64,000 nucleotides of DNA, taken from contig VXMB01000009.1 in the NCBI GenBank assembly GCA_009841265.1, positions 417,911 through 481,910 of the forward strand. Direction: 5' to 3'. Shown here piece after piece: positions 20,894-28,603 of this stretch. A model generated the notes under the pieces. It had not been told where the DNA came from and ran no database searches. It saw only the letters and a list, made by a program, of their open reading frames with translations. Position 1 is the first letter of the stretch. Each line of letters begins with the position of its first letter. The DNA comes from Gemmatimonadota bacterium (GTDB lineage: Bacteria > JAAXHH01). Made by a program: the position numbers and the translations under genes.

Positions 20894-22364
20894 GTTGGGT
20901 GGCATCCGCTCCGCCCAGGACCCGCTCCGCCGCCTGTTCACCCGAGCGCACGCAGTCGGGCAGGCCCACGCCCCCGTAGGCATTGCCCGCCAATGCGAGC
21001 CCGGGATGCCGCCCGAGCAGCGATCCGATCCGCTCAACGCGCCGGCCGTGGCCGACCAGGTACTGGGGCATGGCGTCCGGATAGCGCGCCAGTTCCGTGT
21101 GCAGTGGCTCGTTTTCGATGCCCATCAGGTCCCGTAATTCCCCGCGTACGATCCGCAGCAGGATCTCGTCGCCGGACTTGAGCAGTTCCTGCTGAAGCAT
21201 GCCACCTAAAAACACGCGCAACAGGACGAGGCCTTCCGGCGCCCGGTTCGGAAACTTCACGCTGCTGAAGGTGCAGGCGATGATTTTGCGATCCTCTACC
21301 GCGGGCACCACGAAACCGAAGCAGTCCAGCGGATGGGGCACGTCCGAACGCCGGTATGCGAGGTTCATGACGGCCGACGACGCGTGGGGGATGGCCGCCA
21401 GCTCGTCGTAAAGATCCGTGTCGGTACGGTGCAGCAGTTCCGCGGCATGTCGGGAGGGCACGGAGAGAATGACGCCGTCCGCTTGGAAATGCCGCCCATC
21501 GCCGCAGGACAGGCTCAAGCCGCTGCCGTCACGGGTCAGCCGCGTCACATCGGCCTGGGTATGCATGGCGTCCGAGGGCAGTCGCCGCAGCAGCGCCTGC
21601 ACGATGGTTTCCATGCCCCGGTCGAAGGAAGCCAGTTCGCCGTAACGGGCGCCGCTGCCGGCGCGGTCACCGCTACTGACGGAATTTCCGTTACCTGCGG
21701 AGGCCCCGCTGCCTGCGGACGCATCACGCTGTCTCTTTGCGGCCGCGCGCCGCTGCGCGACCATGGCCTTGATGACGCTGCGGTGACGCTGTTCCATCTC
21801 GAAGAACCGCGGGATGGTGGCCTTCAGGCTGAGGGTATCCGGGTCTCCCGCGTAGATGCCGCCGATGAGCGGCTGGACGACACGTTCGAGCACCTCGCCG
21901 CCGAACCGCCTGCGTACGAAGGCGCCGAGGCTTTCGTCGCCGGTTGCGGTCCCCCTGGGCAGAACCAGGTCCAGGGCGCACCGGGCCTTGCCCTTCCACG
22001 AAAAGAGGGAGGTGCCCACCATGGGCCAGAGCCGGGTGGGCGCCATCATCAGAAAACCGTCGGGCAACGGATGCAGCTTTCCGCGATGGACCACGTGGGA
22101 CCTGCGATGGGTCTGCGCGGTGGGGATGATCCGATCCGCCACGCCCAGGCGGTCCGCGAGGTCCGAAAGCCAGGGCTTGGAAGTGAGAAAGGAATCAGGC
22201 CCCAGTTCGACCAGGCATCCGTCGCGCTCGACCGTACGGATCGTCCCGCCGAAACGGTCCGACCTTTCAAGCAGCGTCACTTCCAGTCCGGGATGCCCGG
22301 ATTCCGTCAGCCGGTGGACCGCGCTCAATCCCGCGATGCCCCCGCCGACCACGACGACCTTCAT
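20886..22364 (-). CDS. hemG: Protoporphyrinogen oxidase (HemY/HemG-type flavoprotein)
   Basis: A 492-residue FAD-dependent amine-oxidase-fold enzyme that oxidises protoporphyrinogen in heme synthesis. It opens with KVVVVGGGIAGLSAVHRL (FAD dinucleotide motif), then SDRFGGTIRTV and ELGPDSFLTSKPW, and ends with GLALAGNAYGGVGLPDCVRSG, the family's C-terminal FAD motif. A low-complexity Ser/Gly/Ala insert of about 24 residues near residue 215-240 is encoded by 18-bp repeats (21652-21723). The start overlaps the HemE stop by four bases, so the two heme genes form an operon. Confidence 0.93.
   Translation of the reverse strand: MKVVVVGGGIAGLSAVHRLTESGHPGLEVTLLERSDRFGGTIRTVERDGCLVELGPDSFLTSKPWLSDLADRLGVADRIIPTAQTHRRSHVVHRGKLHPLPDGFLMMAPTRLWPMVGTSLFSWKGKARCALDLVLPRGTATGDESLGAFVRRRFGGEVLERVVQPLIGGIYAGDPDTLSLKATIPRFFEMEQRHRSVIKAMVAQRRAAAKRQRDASAGSGASAGNGNSVSSGDRAGSGARYGELASFDRGMETIVQALLRRLPSDAMHTQADVTRLTRDGSGLSLSCGDGRHFQADGVILSVPSRHAAELLHRTDTDLYDELAAIPHASSAVMNLAYRRSDVPHPLDCFGFVVPAVEDRKIIACTFSSVKFPNRAPEGLVLLRVFLGGMLQQELLKSGDEILLRIVRGELRDLMGIENEPLHTELARYPDAMPQYLVGHGRRVERIGSLLGRHPGLALAGNAYGGVGLPDCVRSGEQAAERVLGGADATQLT
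21652..21723. repeat. 18-bp degenerate tandem repeat inside the protoporphyrinogen oxidase gene
   Basis: Four units of exactly 18 bp start at 21652, 21670, 21688 and 21706, each beginning ccgct or ccgtt. They encode a four-fold six-residue repeat of the type ASAGSG, which forms an in-frame flexible insert. Confidence 0.85.
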
Positions 22365-23866
22365 CGACCGCTTCCCATCTCATGTACGGCGTCCACCAGG
22401 GCGATCACGTGGTCTTCCGGCGTGCCGGGCAGTATGCCGTGGCCCAGATTGAATATGTGGCCGGGACGTCCGGCGGCCTTGTGCAGGATGGCCGCGGCCT
22501 GTTTACGGATTTCATTGGGGGAGGCGAACAGGATCACGGGATCGAGGTTCCCCTGGACGGCCGTATCGTATTCGAGCCGTCGCCATGCCTCGGCCAGGTC
22601 CACCCGCCAGTCCAGCCCGATGACGTCTCCTCCCGCCTCCCGCATCAGTTCGAGCAGGGACCCCGTCCCCACGCCGAAGTGAAGCCTGGGCACGCCCCGG
22701 TGAAGGTGGGAAAAGACGTACCCCGTGTGGGGAAGGACGAACGCCCGGTAATCGTCGGGTGACAGGCAGCCGGCCCAGCTGTCGAACAGCTGCACGGCGT
22801 GGACGCCGGCCTCAATCTGTTCATTGAGGTACGCCGTGACGGCCCGGGCCAGCTTCGACATGAAGGCGTGCCACGCGCCCGGATCGGTATACATGAAGGT
22901 CTTGAGGTGCCTGAAGTCTTTGGTACTCTGGCCTTCGATGGCATAGGCCGCCAGGGTGAATGGGGCGCCGGAAAAACCGATGAGCGGGATATGGGGCGGC
23001 AGCGCGGGCAGCACCATGCGGATGGCCTCGTAGACGAAGTGCTGGGACGCCGGTTCCCCGTCTTCGAGCTGGTCCACGGCTTCGGCCGACCGCAACGGGT
23101 TGTGAATGACCGGACCCTGGCCCGTGATGTATTCGAGGCGGAACCCCATCGGCTGCAGCAGGGGCAGGATGTCCGCGAAGAGGATGGCGGCGTCCACCCC
23201 GAGGCGTTCCGCGGCCATCAACGTGATTTCCGCCGTGAGCTCCGGGGTCTTGCACATATCCAGGAAATCCAGGTCGGATTTGAGTTCCCGGTAGGCTCGC
23301 TGGTACCGGCCGGCCTGGCGCAGCAGCCATATGGGCGTATACTCCGTCGATTCGCGGCGGCACGCCCTGAGGAAGGCCGATTCACCCCGGGTACCGTACG
23401 GATCGCTCTCGAAATGCCACCGCATGTCGGTGCGGTGCCAGTACGAGGTATCCACGCCTCCGTCCACCGCGGTGCGCTTCTTGTTGACCAGGTAGCCCGC
23501 CAGGCGCGCCATGCCTGACACGAGTGCTTCGCCTCCCGTTCCGTCGGGTTCGAAGTCGACCGAGAGACGGTGGTTTCTCCAGATGTCCGTGCAGGCCGGC
23601 CCGGCCGAGCCCACGGCAATCTGCCTGACGGCATCCAGCAGGACCTCGATCCGGCCCGTGGCGGCCACTCGCCCCAGTAACGCGCGGATATGCTCGGGTT
23701 CCGACAGCAACAGTACGGCGATGTCGTCCCTGGCCAGGCCATCGATAAAGGCGTCCACGCGCTCCGGATCGTCGGCACTGGCTACCATGGGTCTGCCGCC
23801 GCGCGCGGCAATAGCGTCCCGTAGCGACCCGTCCAATGTAGCGACCTGCAGGCCGTTGTAGTCCAT
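22361..23866 (-). CDS. hemE: Uroporphyrinogen decarboxylase (HemE) with N-terminal HemD-like extension
   Basis: A 501-residue protein. From about residue 162 on it is a complete HemE: PIWLLRQAGRY (179-188; RQAGRY is the substrate-binding signature), FSGAPFTLAAYAIEG, VQLFDSWAG, QGNLDP and FNLGHGILPGTP. The first 125 residues resemble one lobe of uroporphyrinogen-III synthase: NGLQVATLDGSLRDAIAARG, DDIAVLLLSEPEHIRALL, RQIAVGSAGPACTDIWRNHR and EALVSGMA. A full HemD would need about 130 residues more. HemE decarboxylates uroporphyrinogen III to coproporphyrinogen III; the extension could bind or channel its substrate (inference). GGGAG precedes the start. The downstream gene encodes protoporphyrinogen oxidase. 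Confidence 0.92.
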   Translation of the reverse strand: MDYNGLQVATLDGSLRDAIAARGGRPMVASADDPERVDAFIDGLARDDIAVLLLSEPEHIRALLGRVAATGRIEVLLDAVRQIAVGSAGPACTDIWRNHRLSVDFEPDGTGGEALVSGMARLAGYLVNKKRTAVDGGVDTSYWHRTDMRWHFESDPYGTRGESAFLRACRRESTEYTPIWLLRQAGRYQRAYRELKSDLDFLDMCKTPELTAEITLMAAERLGVDAAILFADILPLLQPMGFRLEYITGQGPVIHNPLRSAEAVDQLEDGEPASQHFVYEAIRMVLPALPPHIPLIGFSGAPFTLAAYAIEGQSTKDFRHLKTFMYTDPGAWHAFMSKLARAVTAYLNEQIEAGVHAVQLFDSWAGCLSPDDYRAFVLPHTGYVFSHLHRGVPRLHFGVGTGSLLELMREAGGDVIGLDWRVDLAEAWRRLEYDTAVQGNLDPVILFASPNEIRKQAAAILHKAAGRPGHIFNLGHGILPGTPEDHVIALVDAVHEMGSGR

Positions 23867-24098
23867 TTCGTACTCTCCCGAAGTTGAACTGTTCTAACCT
23901 ACAACCGACGATAGTGGGGAGCAATATATTAGTAAGGTGCGGCGATCGTTCCGCTGGTCCATGCCCGGGGTTTACCGACCCCGCCCGGGCGTGCCTGGCC
24001 CTGCCAAACAGTGGTTGCGGGTTCATTCGGCAAGTGGTACATTGCGCGGGACGACAGACCGCGGGAGACGGGAAAGCACACGCAATCAAGGAGTTCAC

Positions 24099-25145
24099 AT
24101 GTCCGGGTCATATCGGGTGGGCATCATAGGCTGCGGAGGAATGGGCGGTTCGCACGCGCGGCACTGGACGCAGAAGGCGCAGACCGACGTGGTCGCGGTC
24201 GCCGACGTCAGTGAGCGAAGCGCCCGCAAGTTGGCCGACGAATTCGACGCGAAACCCTACACGGATTACGTGGATATGCTGGAGGAAGAAGCCTGTGACA
24301 TCGTCAGCATCACCACCTGGCAGAACGTCCGCGCCGAAATCACCGTGAAAGCCGCGGAATCGGGCGCAAAGGGCATTCTTGGCGAGAAGCCGATGGCGTC
24401 CAGCCTCCGCGAAGCCGACCTCATGCTGGCATCCTGCGCGCAGCATGGCGTCAAGCTCGCTATCGGCCACCAGCGCAGGTTCACCCCGCAGAACGTGGAA
24501 GCGCGCCGCCTGGTGATGGACGGCGCGATCGGAGCGCCCACGGCCATGCTGCGCCGGGACGCCCACGGCCTGCTCAACCGGGGCACTCACGAACTGGACG
24601 AAATGATGTACGTGCTGGGCGACCCCGCTCCGGTCTGGGTGATCGGCCAGGTGACCCGCAAGACGGACCGTTGGGAGCGCCGGGTGCGGTGCGAGGACCG
24701 GTGTGCGGCGATCATCGCCTTCGAAGGCGGGATCAGGGGTACCTATGAAAGCGACCTGCCCGATCCCGGGCTTCAGGGCGACGTCATCTACGGTACGGAG
24801 GGGATCCTGAAACGCGGTCCCGAAGGCGGCCTGCTCCTGCTGAACCGCCATGCCGGCGACTGGCGGCCCATCACGCCGCCGCCGGTGGAGGTCGACCAGT
24901 ACGACGAGTTCATTTCCTGGCTGGACGGCAGCGGCGAAGGACACCGCAACGACGGCGAGACCGCACGTCTGACCATGGAACTCATGATGGCGATCTACGA
25001 GTCGGCCCGTATCCGCGACGTGGTCGAACTGCCGCTGCAGACGGGAGACAATCCGCTGGACCGGATGGTAGAGGAGGGAGCGCTTCCCGTGGAGATACAC
25101 GGCCGCTACGACATACGCGCGCCGTTCCCCGAACAGACGAACTGA
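24099..25145 (+). CDS. Gfo/Idh/MocA family oxidoreductase
   Basis: A 348-residue NAD(P)-dependent oxidoreductase. The N-terminal Rossmann motif is VGIIGCGGMGGSHARHW, and GILGEKPMASSLREADLM contains the EKP motif with its catalytic lysine. The C-terminal beta-sheet domain includes HELDEMMYVLGDPAPVWV. Family members oxidise or isomerise sugars and inositols. The start at ATG 24099 has AAGGAG five bases upstream; the longer frame to 23937 is not supported. rsmI follows after three bases. Substrate cannot be deduced. Confidence 0.88.
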   Translation: MSGSYRVGIIGCGGMGGSHARHWTQKAQTDVVAVADVSERSARKLADEFDAKPYTDYVDMLEEEACDIVSITTWQNVRAEITVKAAESGAKGILGEKPMASSLREADLMLASCAQHGVKLAIGHQRRFTPQNVEARRLVMDGAIGAPTAMLRRDAHGLLNRGTHELDEMMYVLGDPAPVWVIGQVTRKTDRWERRVRCEDRCAAIIAFEGGIRGTYESDLPDPGLQGDVIYGTEGILKRGPEGGLLLLNRHAGDWRPITPPPVEVDQYDEFISWLDGSGEGHRNDGETARLTMELMMAIYESARIRDVVELPLQTGDNPLDRMVEEGALPVEIHGRYDIRAPFPEQTN

Positions 25146-25148
25146 TCC

Positions 25149-25817
25149 ATGCTTTACCTGGTAGCCACGCCGATCGGCCATCTGGACGACATCACGCTTC
25201 GGGCGCTGGAGATCCTGCGCGGCGTGGATACCGTGCTCAGCGAAGACACGCGCAGGACCGGACGGCTACTCAAGCGTTACGGGATCAGCGCGCGGCAGAT
25301 GTCCTACCATGAACACAATGAGCAGCGGGCCGTCCCCAGGGCCCTGGCCGCCCTGGAACGGGGACGGGACCTCGCCCTGGTCACGGATGCGGGCACGCCC
25401 GGTATCGCCGATCCCGGCTACCGGCTCGTCCAGGCCGCGATCCAGGCCGAAATCCCCGTTAGCATGGCCCCCGGCCCGAGCGCACCGATCATGGCGCTCG
25501 TCCTCTCGGGCCTGCCGGTCCACCGGTTTTCGTTCTGCGGCTTCCCGCCTCGCAAGCCCGCAGCCCGGCGCCGCTATCTGGAAGCGGACGCGGACCGGGC
25601 GGACACGCTCATCTATTTCGAAAGCCCCCACCGGGTGCACGCGCTCATCGCCGACGCCCTGGAGGCGTTCGGGGACCGCAGGGCGGCCTTGGCGAACGAC
25701 CTGACCAAGCTTCACGAAAAAATCGACCGGAGTCCGCTGTCGGTGCTGCGCGAAGAGACCCGGGACCGCCGTCTGCGCGGGGAGTTTGTCCTGCTGGTGG
25801 AGGGACGTTCCGGCTAG
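25149..25817 (+). CDS. rsmI: 16S rRNA (cytidine(1402)-2'-O)-methyltransferase (RsmI)
   Basis: A 222-residue tetrapyrrole-methylase-fold enzyme that methylates C1402 of 16S rRNA. Clear signatures: [70 protein letters not shown] and YFESPHRV. Usual RsmI proteins are about 270-290 residues; this one ends after ELRGEFV-like [14 protein letters not shown] and so lacks the usual C-terminal helical extension. The stop codon lies at the edge of an 18-bp tandem repeat. Directly downstream of the Gfo/Idh/MocA gene and convergent with mobA. Confidence 0.93.
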   Translation: MLYLVATPIGHLDDITLRALEILRGVDTVLSEDTRRTGRLLKRYGISARQMSYHEHNEQRAVPRALAALERGRDLALVTDAGTPGIADPGYRLVQAAIQAEIPVSMAPGPSAPIMALVLSGLPVHRFSFCGFPPRKPAARRRYLEADADRADTLIYFESPHRVHALIADALEAFGDRRAALANDLTKLHEKIDRSPLSVLREETRDRRLRGEFVLLVEGRSG

Positions 25818-25891
25818 CTCACCTGGTCCGGCCAGCGCATCTGGTCCGGCCAGCGCACCTGGTCCGGCTAGCGCGCCTGGTCCGTCATGCG
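25807..25891. repeat. 18-bp tandem repeat spanning the rsmI/mobA convergent junction
   Basis: Four units of 18 bp start at 25820, 25838, 25856 and 25874 (cacctggtccggccagcg and variants), preceded by a partial unit from 25807. Two units contain the palindrome gctagc, which carries TAG on both strands. In one (25814-25819) it gives the rsmI stop; in the other (25867-25872) it gives the mobA stop. Confidence 0.92.
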
Positions 25892-26470
25892 CTTCAGCGC
25901 TTCGTCGTAATCCGTCCTGTCGTTGATGTTGAAGAACATGCCGTCGTCGTGGAACCCACCCTCCTCCGGTACAAGGCGCAGGACGCGCACCTCGTCGAAG
26001 AATCCGGCGATCTTGTATCTGCGCGCATGGATCCGGTCCTCGATCGCCGGGACGCAGGTCTCACGATAAACCGCGCACAGCGGTTCCACCCGTCCGTCGT
26101 TCACGGGGACGACCACGTCGTAGCCGGACGACCGCTCCATCATGTATTCCAGGAATTCCGGCCTGACAAAAGGCATGTCGCAGGCAACGCACAGGCAAAG
26201 CGGCGTATGCGCCGTCATTAGCGCGGTATAAATGCCGCCGATGGGCCCGCAGCGGGGCACCAGGTCCTTCCGGCTTTCCAGCTCCAGGAAGGCGTAGTCT
26301 GCCGGGGTGTTGGTGATCAGCATCATCCGTCCCGTCACCGAACCGACCGTCCGGCAAAGCCGTTCGATCAGGCGGTCTCCGTCGATCCGGCTGAGTGCCT
26401 TGTTCGAGCCGAACCGGCTGCTCTTTCCTCCGGCGAGGATGACGCCCGTAACTTCTTCTCTGGCTGTCAT
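25868..26470 (-). CDS. mobA: Molybdenum cofactor guanylyltransferase (MobA)
   Basis: A 200-residue nucleotidyltransferase that adds GMP to molybdopterin. The opening GVILAGGKSSRFGSNKAL is the nucleotide-binding signature; GPIGGIYTAL and CVACDMPFV (metal-binding aspartate) follow, with VVPVNDGRVEPLCAVY and FFNINDRTDYDEA further on. No strong ribosome-binding site precedes ATG 26470. The gene stands alone on the minus strand, divergent from the TPR gene. The molybdenum hydroxylase at 51-55 kb needs molybdenum cofactor, though hydroxylases of that family usually use the cytosine rather than guanine form in bacteria. Confidence 0.93.
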   Translation of the reverse strand: MTAREEVTGVILAGGKSSRFGSNKALSRIDGDRLIERLCRTVGSVTGRMMLITNTPADYAFLELESRKDLVPRCGPIGGIYTALMTAHTPLCLCVACDMPFVRPEFLEYMMERSSGYDVVVPVNDGRVEPLCAVYRETCVPAIEDRIHARRYKIAGFFDEVRVLRLVPEEGGFHDDGMFFNINDRTDYDEALKRMTDQAR

Positions 26471-26559
26471 TTATCGTGTTCGCTCCATCTGATTCCGACC
26501 TACGATTCCATTTCCCTCGACCACGCGAAAAACCCCGAAATCCGGCCAGCCGGGTCCGC

Positions 26560-26588
26560 TTGACACCCCTGCCGAACCGACGTATATT
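26560..26588 (+). promoter_or_regulatory. Sigma70-type promoter of the TPR gene
   Basis: TTGACA (26560-26565), spacer of 17, TATATT (26583-26588). One of the best promoter matches in the window; the leader to the TPR start is about 85 nt. Confidence 0.8.
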
Positions 26589-26679
26589 CAGGGTATCGGG
26601 ATGGTGGCGCCGCGTGTCCCGTTCCTCCGGAATCGAACCCCCTTCTACGGTGCCGGCCGTACGTGAAAGTGTAGACAAT

Positions 26680-27435
26680 ATGTGGTTCTGGTCTCATAAG
26701 CTCAAGCTCCTCCTGGTGAAGAAGGACTACGAGACCATCGTGCGACTCTGCTTCGAGCGCGTGGAGCGGAACCAGGCCGACTACTGGACCCTGCGCGGCC
26801 TGGGTCTCGGACTCATGTATACCGGCCGCACGAGCGAAGCCTTCGAATGGCTCAGCAAGTGCGCGCGGGCGTATCCGAAAAAGGTCGCGGTACAGTACGA
26901 TATCGGCCTGATCTACATGAAGCAGGAGTGCTACAGCGAAGCCCGCGGCTACATGTTGAACGCCCTCGAGGGCGGATACCGAACGGACGCCCTCTTCCAG
27001 GACCTGGGCCGGATCTACTGCTATCTAGGTGAATTCGAAAAGGCGACCAACTGCTTCCGCGAGGTCATCCGCCGTACACCCCGGAACGGCGCCGCCTACA
27101 AGCTCCTGGGCATGGTGTACAAGCGGCGGACCATGTACGACGAGGCCGTCGCCGCATACCGGGAGTCCATGCGGTGGGATGGAGACAACTCGGAAATCCA
27201 CATGAGTCTCGCAGAGATCTTCGTCCGTCAGGAGAAATGGGAACTGGCGGTCGGAGAGTACCAAGAGGCGCTCGATCTCGACGCCACCAATTTCGCGGCC
27301 CACTACGCGCTGGGGTCCATCTTCGAGATCATGGGTGAGAACGCCCGGGCGATCGACGAATTGCTCAAGGCCCACCGTATCGACGGGGGCGACGAACGAA
27401 TCCACAAGAAACTGGAGCGATTGCTGATCAGCTGA
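26680..27435 (+). CDS. Tetratricopeptide repeat protein
   Basis: A 251-residue protein made of about seven TPR units with the usual W-LG-Y-A-F-A-P spacing, for example TLRGLGLGLMYTGRTSEAFE, VQYDIGLIYMKQECYSEARG, ALFQDLGRIYCYLGEFEKAT and AYKLLGMVYKRRTMYDEAVA. It has no signal peptide or membrane helix, so it is likely cytosolic and acts as a protein-interaction scaffold. The start ATG 26680 (MWFWSHK) follows the promoter at 26560-26588; the longer frame to 26476 would begin upstream of that promoter. No partner is indicated. Confidence 0.87.
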   Translation: MWFWSHKLKLLLVKKDYETIVRLCFERVERNQADYWTLRGLGLGLMYTGRTSEAFEWLSKCARAYPKKVAVQYDIGLIYMKQECYSEARGYMLNALEGGYRTDALFQDLGRIYCYLGEFEKATNCFREVIRRTPRNGAAYKLLGMVYKRRTMYDEAVAAYRESMRWDGDNSEIHMSLAEIFVRQEKWELAVGEYQEALDLDATNFAAHYALGSIFEIMGENARAIDELLKAHRIDGGDERIHKKLERLLIS

Positions 27436-27446
27436 TCCCTGCCCGG

Positions 27447-27527
27447 CCCGCCCGGCGTACTCGGCCTGCCCGGCCCGCCCGGCGTACTCGGCCCGCCCGG
27501 CGTACTCGGCCCGCTCTGACTGCTCGA
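27447..27527. repeat. 9/18-bp tandem repeat after the TPR gene
   Basis: The 18-bp unit cccgcccggcgtactcgg is repeated identically at 27447, 27474 and 27492. The first two copies are separated by one 9-bp half unit (cctgcccgg), and a diverged unit follows at 27510. It lies between the convergent TPR and site-2 protease genes. Confidence 0.92.
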
Positions 27528-27565
27528 CCTACCCACAACGCGCGCACCGGACTTCAGGGCTACCG

Positions 27566-28564
27566 TCACGTAAACGAGATCGGTACCGGCATGCAGGTCA
27601 GGATGAAGACTACGACGGCAAGCCAGCCCAGCCACCTGCTGTGCCGGGGAAGCGGCGCCGCGTCGTCCACCGGCGCGGGATGCCGGAAACCGCTGAACCT
27701 GCCCATCAACAGCAGCAGGACCCCGAACACCCACCATCCCGGCGAATACCACCCCAGCACGGCCAGCGCCGCAAAACTCGCGAGCGCGAGGTTTTTCTGC
27801 AGGCGCCTGCCTCCGGCCGCGCCTCCCGTGAAGGCATACAGGATATGGCCGCCGTCCAACTGGTCCACCGGCAGCAGGTTGAGCATGGTGACCAGGCAGC
27901 CGAACCATGCCGCCAGGCCCACGGAATCGAGATAAATGGTGTAATCTTCGGGCAGCGGACCGTGTATCAGGTAGGCGAGCGCCTGAAACACCAGGGGTTC
28001 GCCGAGGTAAAGGCCCTCTCCCTCACCGGGAATGAGATCCACCCGGGCGCCGACCAGGCTGTACGCCATGATCGGGACTGCCACGATGAATCCGGCGATG
28101 GGACCGGCGGCGCCGATGTCCATCAGGGCCTGCCGGTTCGGGTAGGGCGCCTTCGTCACGATGACGGCGCCGAAGGTACCCGGATTCGGCGTGATGAAGA
28201 AGAAGGGCGACGGAATGAAATGAGGAAGGGAGGTGTGGACGCCGTACCACCTGGCGTAGAGATAGTGGCCCATCTCGTGGGCCATGAGGATGCCGAGCAC
28301 CGACAGGGAAAAGGGCAAACCGTCCAGGAGAAGCGTCGGGACGGTCACCAGGGTGAACAGCACCACCAGCGGGGGGACCGTGGGGTGCTCCATGATGGTG
28401 CCGGAGATCAGGGTGGTCAGGAAGGTACAGGCGAACAGGACGGTGGGGCGGCGCCAGTGCGTGGGCTGCCGCCCGGCTTCGTCCGGCCGCAGGGCATGCG
28501 GGAGCGTATCCTTCGAGGAATGCGGCGCCGGATCCGAATCGGGTGGGTGTAACCTGTTATCCAT
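27566..28564 (-). CDS. Site-2 protease family membrane metalloprotease (M50)
   Basis: A 332-residue integral membrane zinc protease. The metal-binding HEMGHYLYAR motif lies near residue 95 and the third ligand motif NLLPVDQLDGGH near residue 230. Between them comes the family stretch PHFIPSPFF and FGAVIVTKAPYPNRQALMDI, which matches the EGY/S2P group found in plants and many bacteria. Family knowledge: such enzymes cut membrane-bound substrates within the bilayer. The gene begins 39 nt after the acyl-CoA ligase stop and is probably the last gene of that operon. Confidence 0.9.
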   Translation of the reverse strand: MDNRLHPPDSDPAPHSSKDTLPHALRPDEAGRQPTHWRRPTVLFACTFLTTLISGTIMEHPTVPPLVVLFTLVTVPTLLLDGLPFSLSVLGILMAHEMGHYLYARWYGVHTSLPHFIPSPFFFITPNPGTFGAVIVTKAPYPNRQALMDIGAAGPIAGFIVAVPIMAYSLVGARVDLIPGEGEGLYLGEPLVFQALAYLIHGPLPEDYTIYLDSVGLAAWFGCLVTMLNLLPVDQLDGGHILYAFTGGAAGGRRLQKNLALASFAALAVLGWYSPGWWVFGVLLLLMGRFSGFRHPAPVDDAAPLPRHSRWLGWLAVVVFILTCMPVPISFT

Positions 28565-28603
28565 GGATCGTGATTCCGCCTTCCGGGGATCGCGGCATCT
28601 CCC

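Noticed and set aside
25807..25891. 18-bp repeats as a CRISPR array
   Set aside because: Units are contiguous without unique spacers, and no cas gene is nearby.
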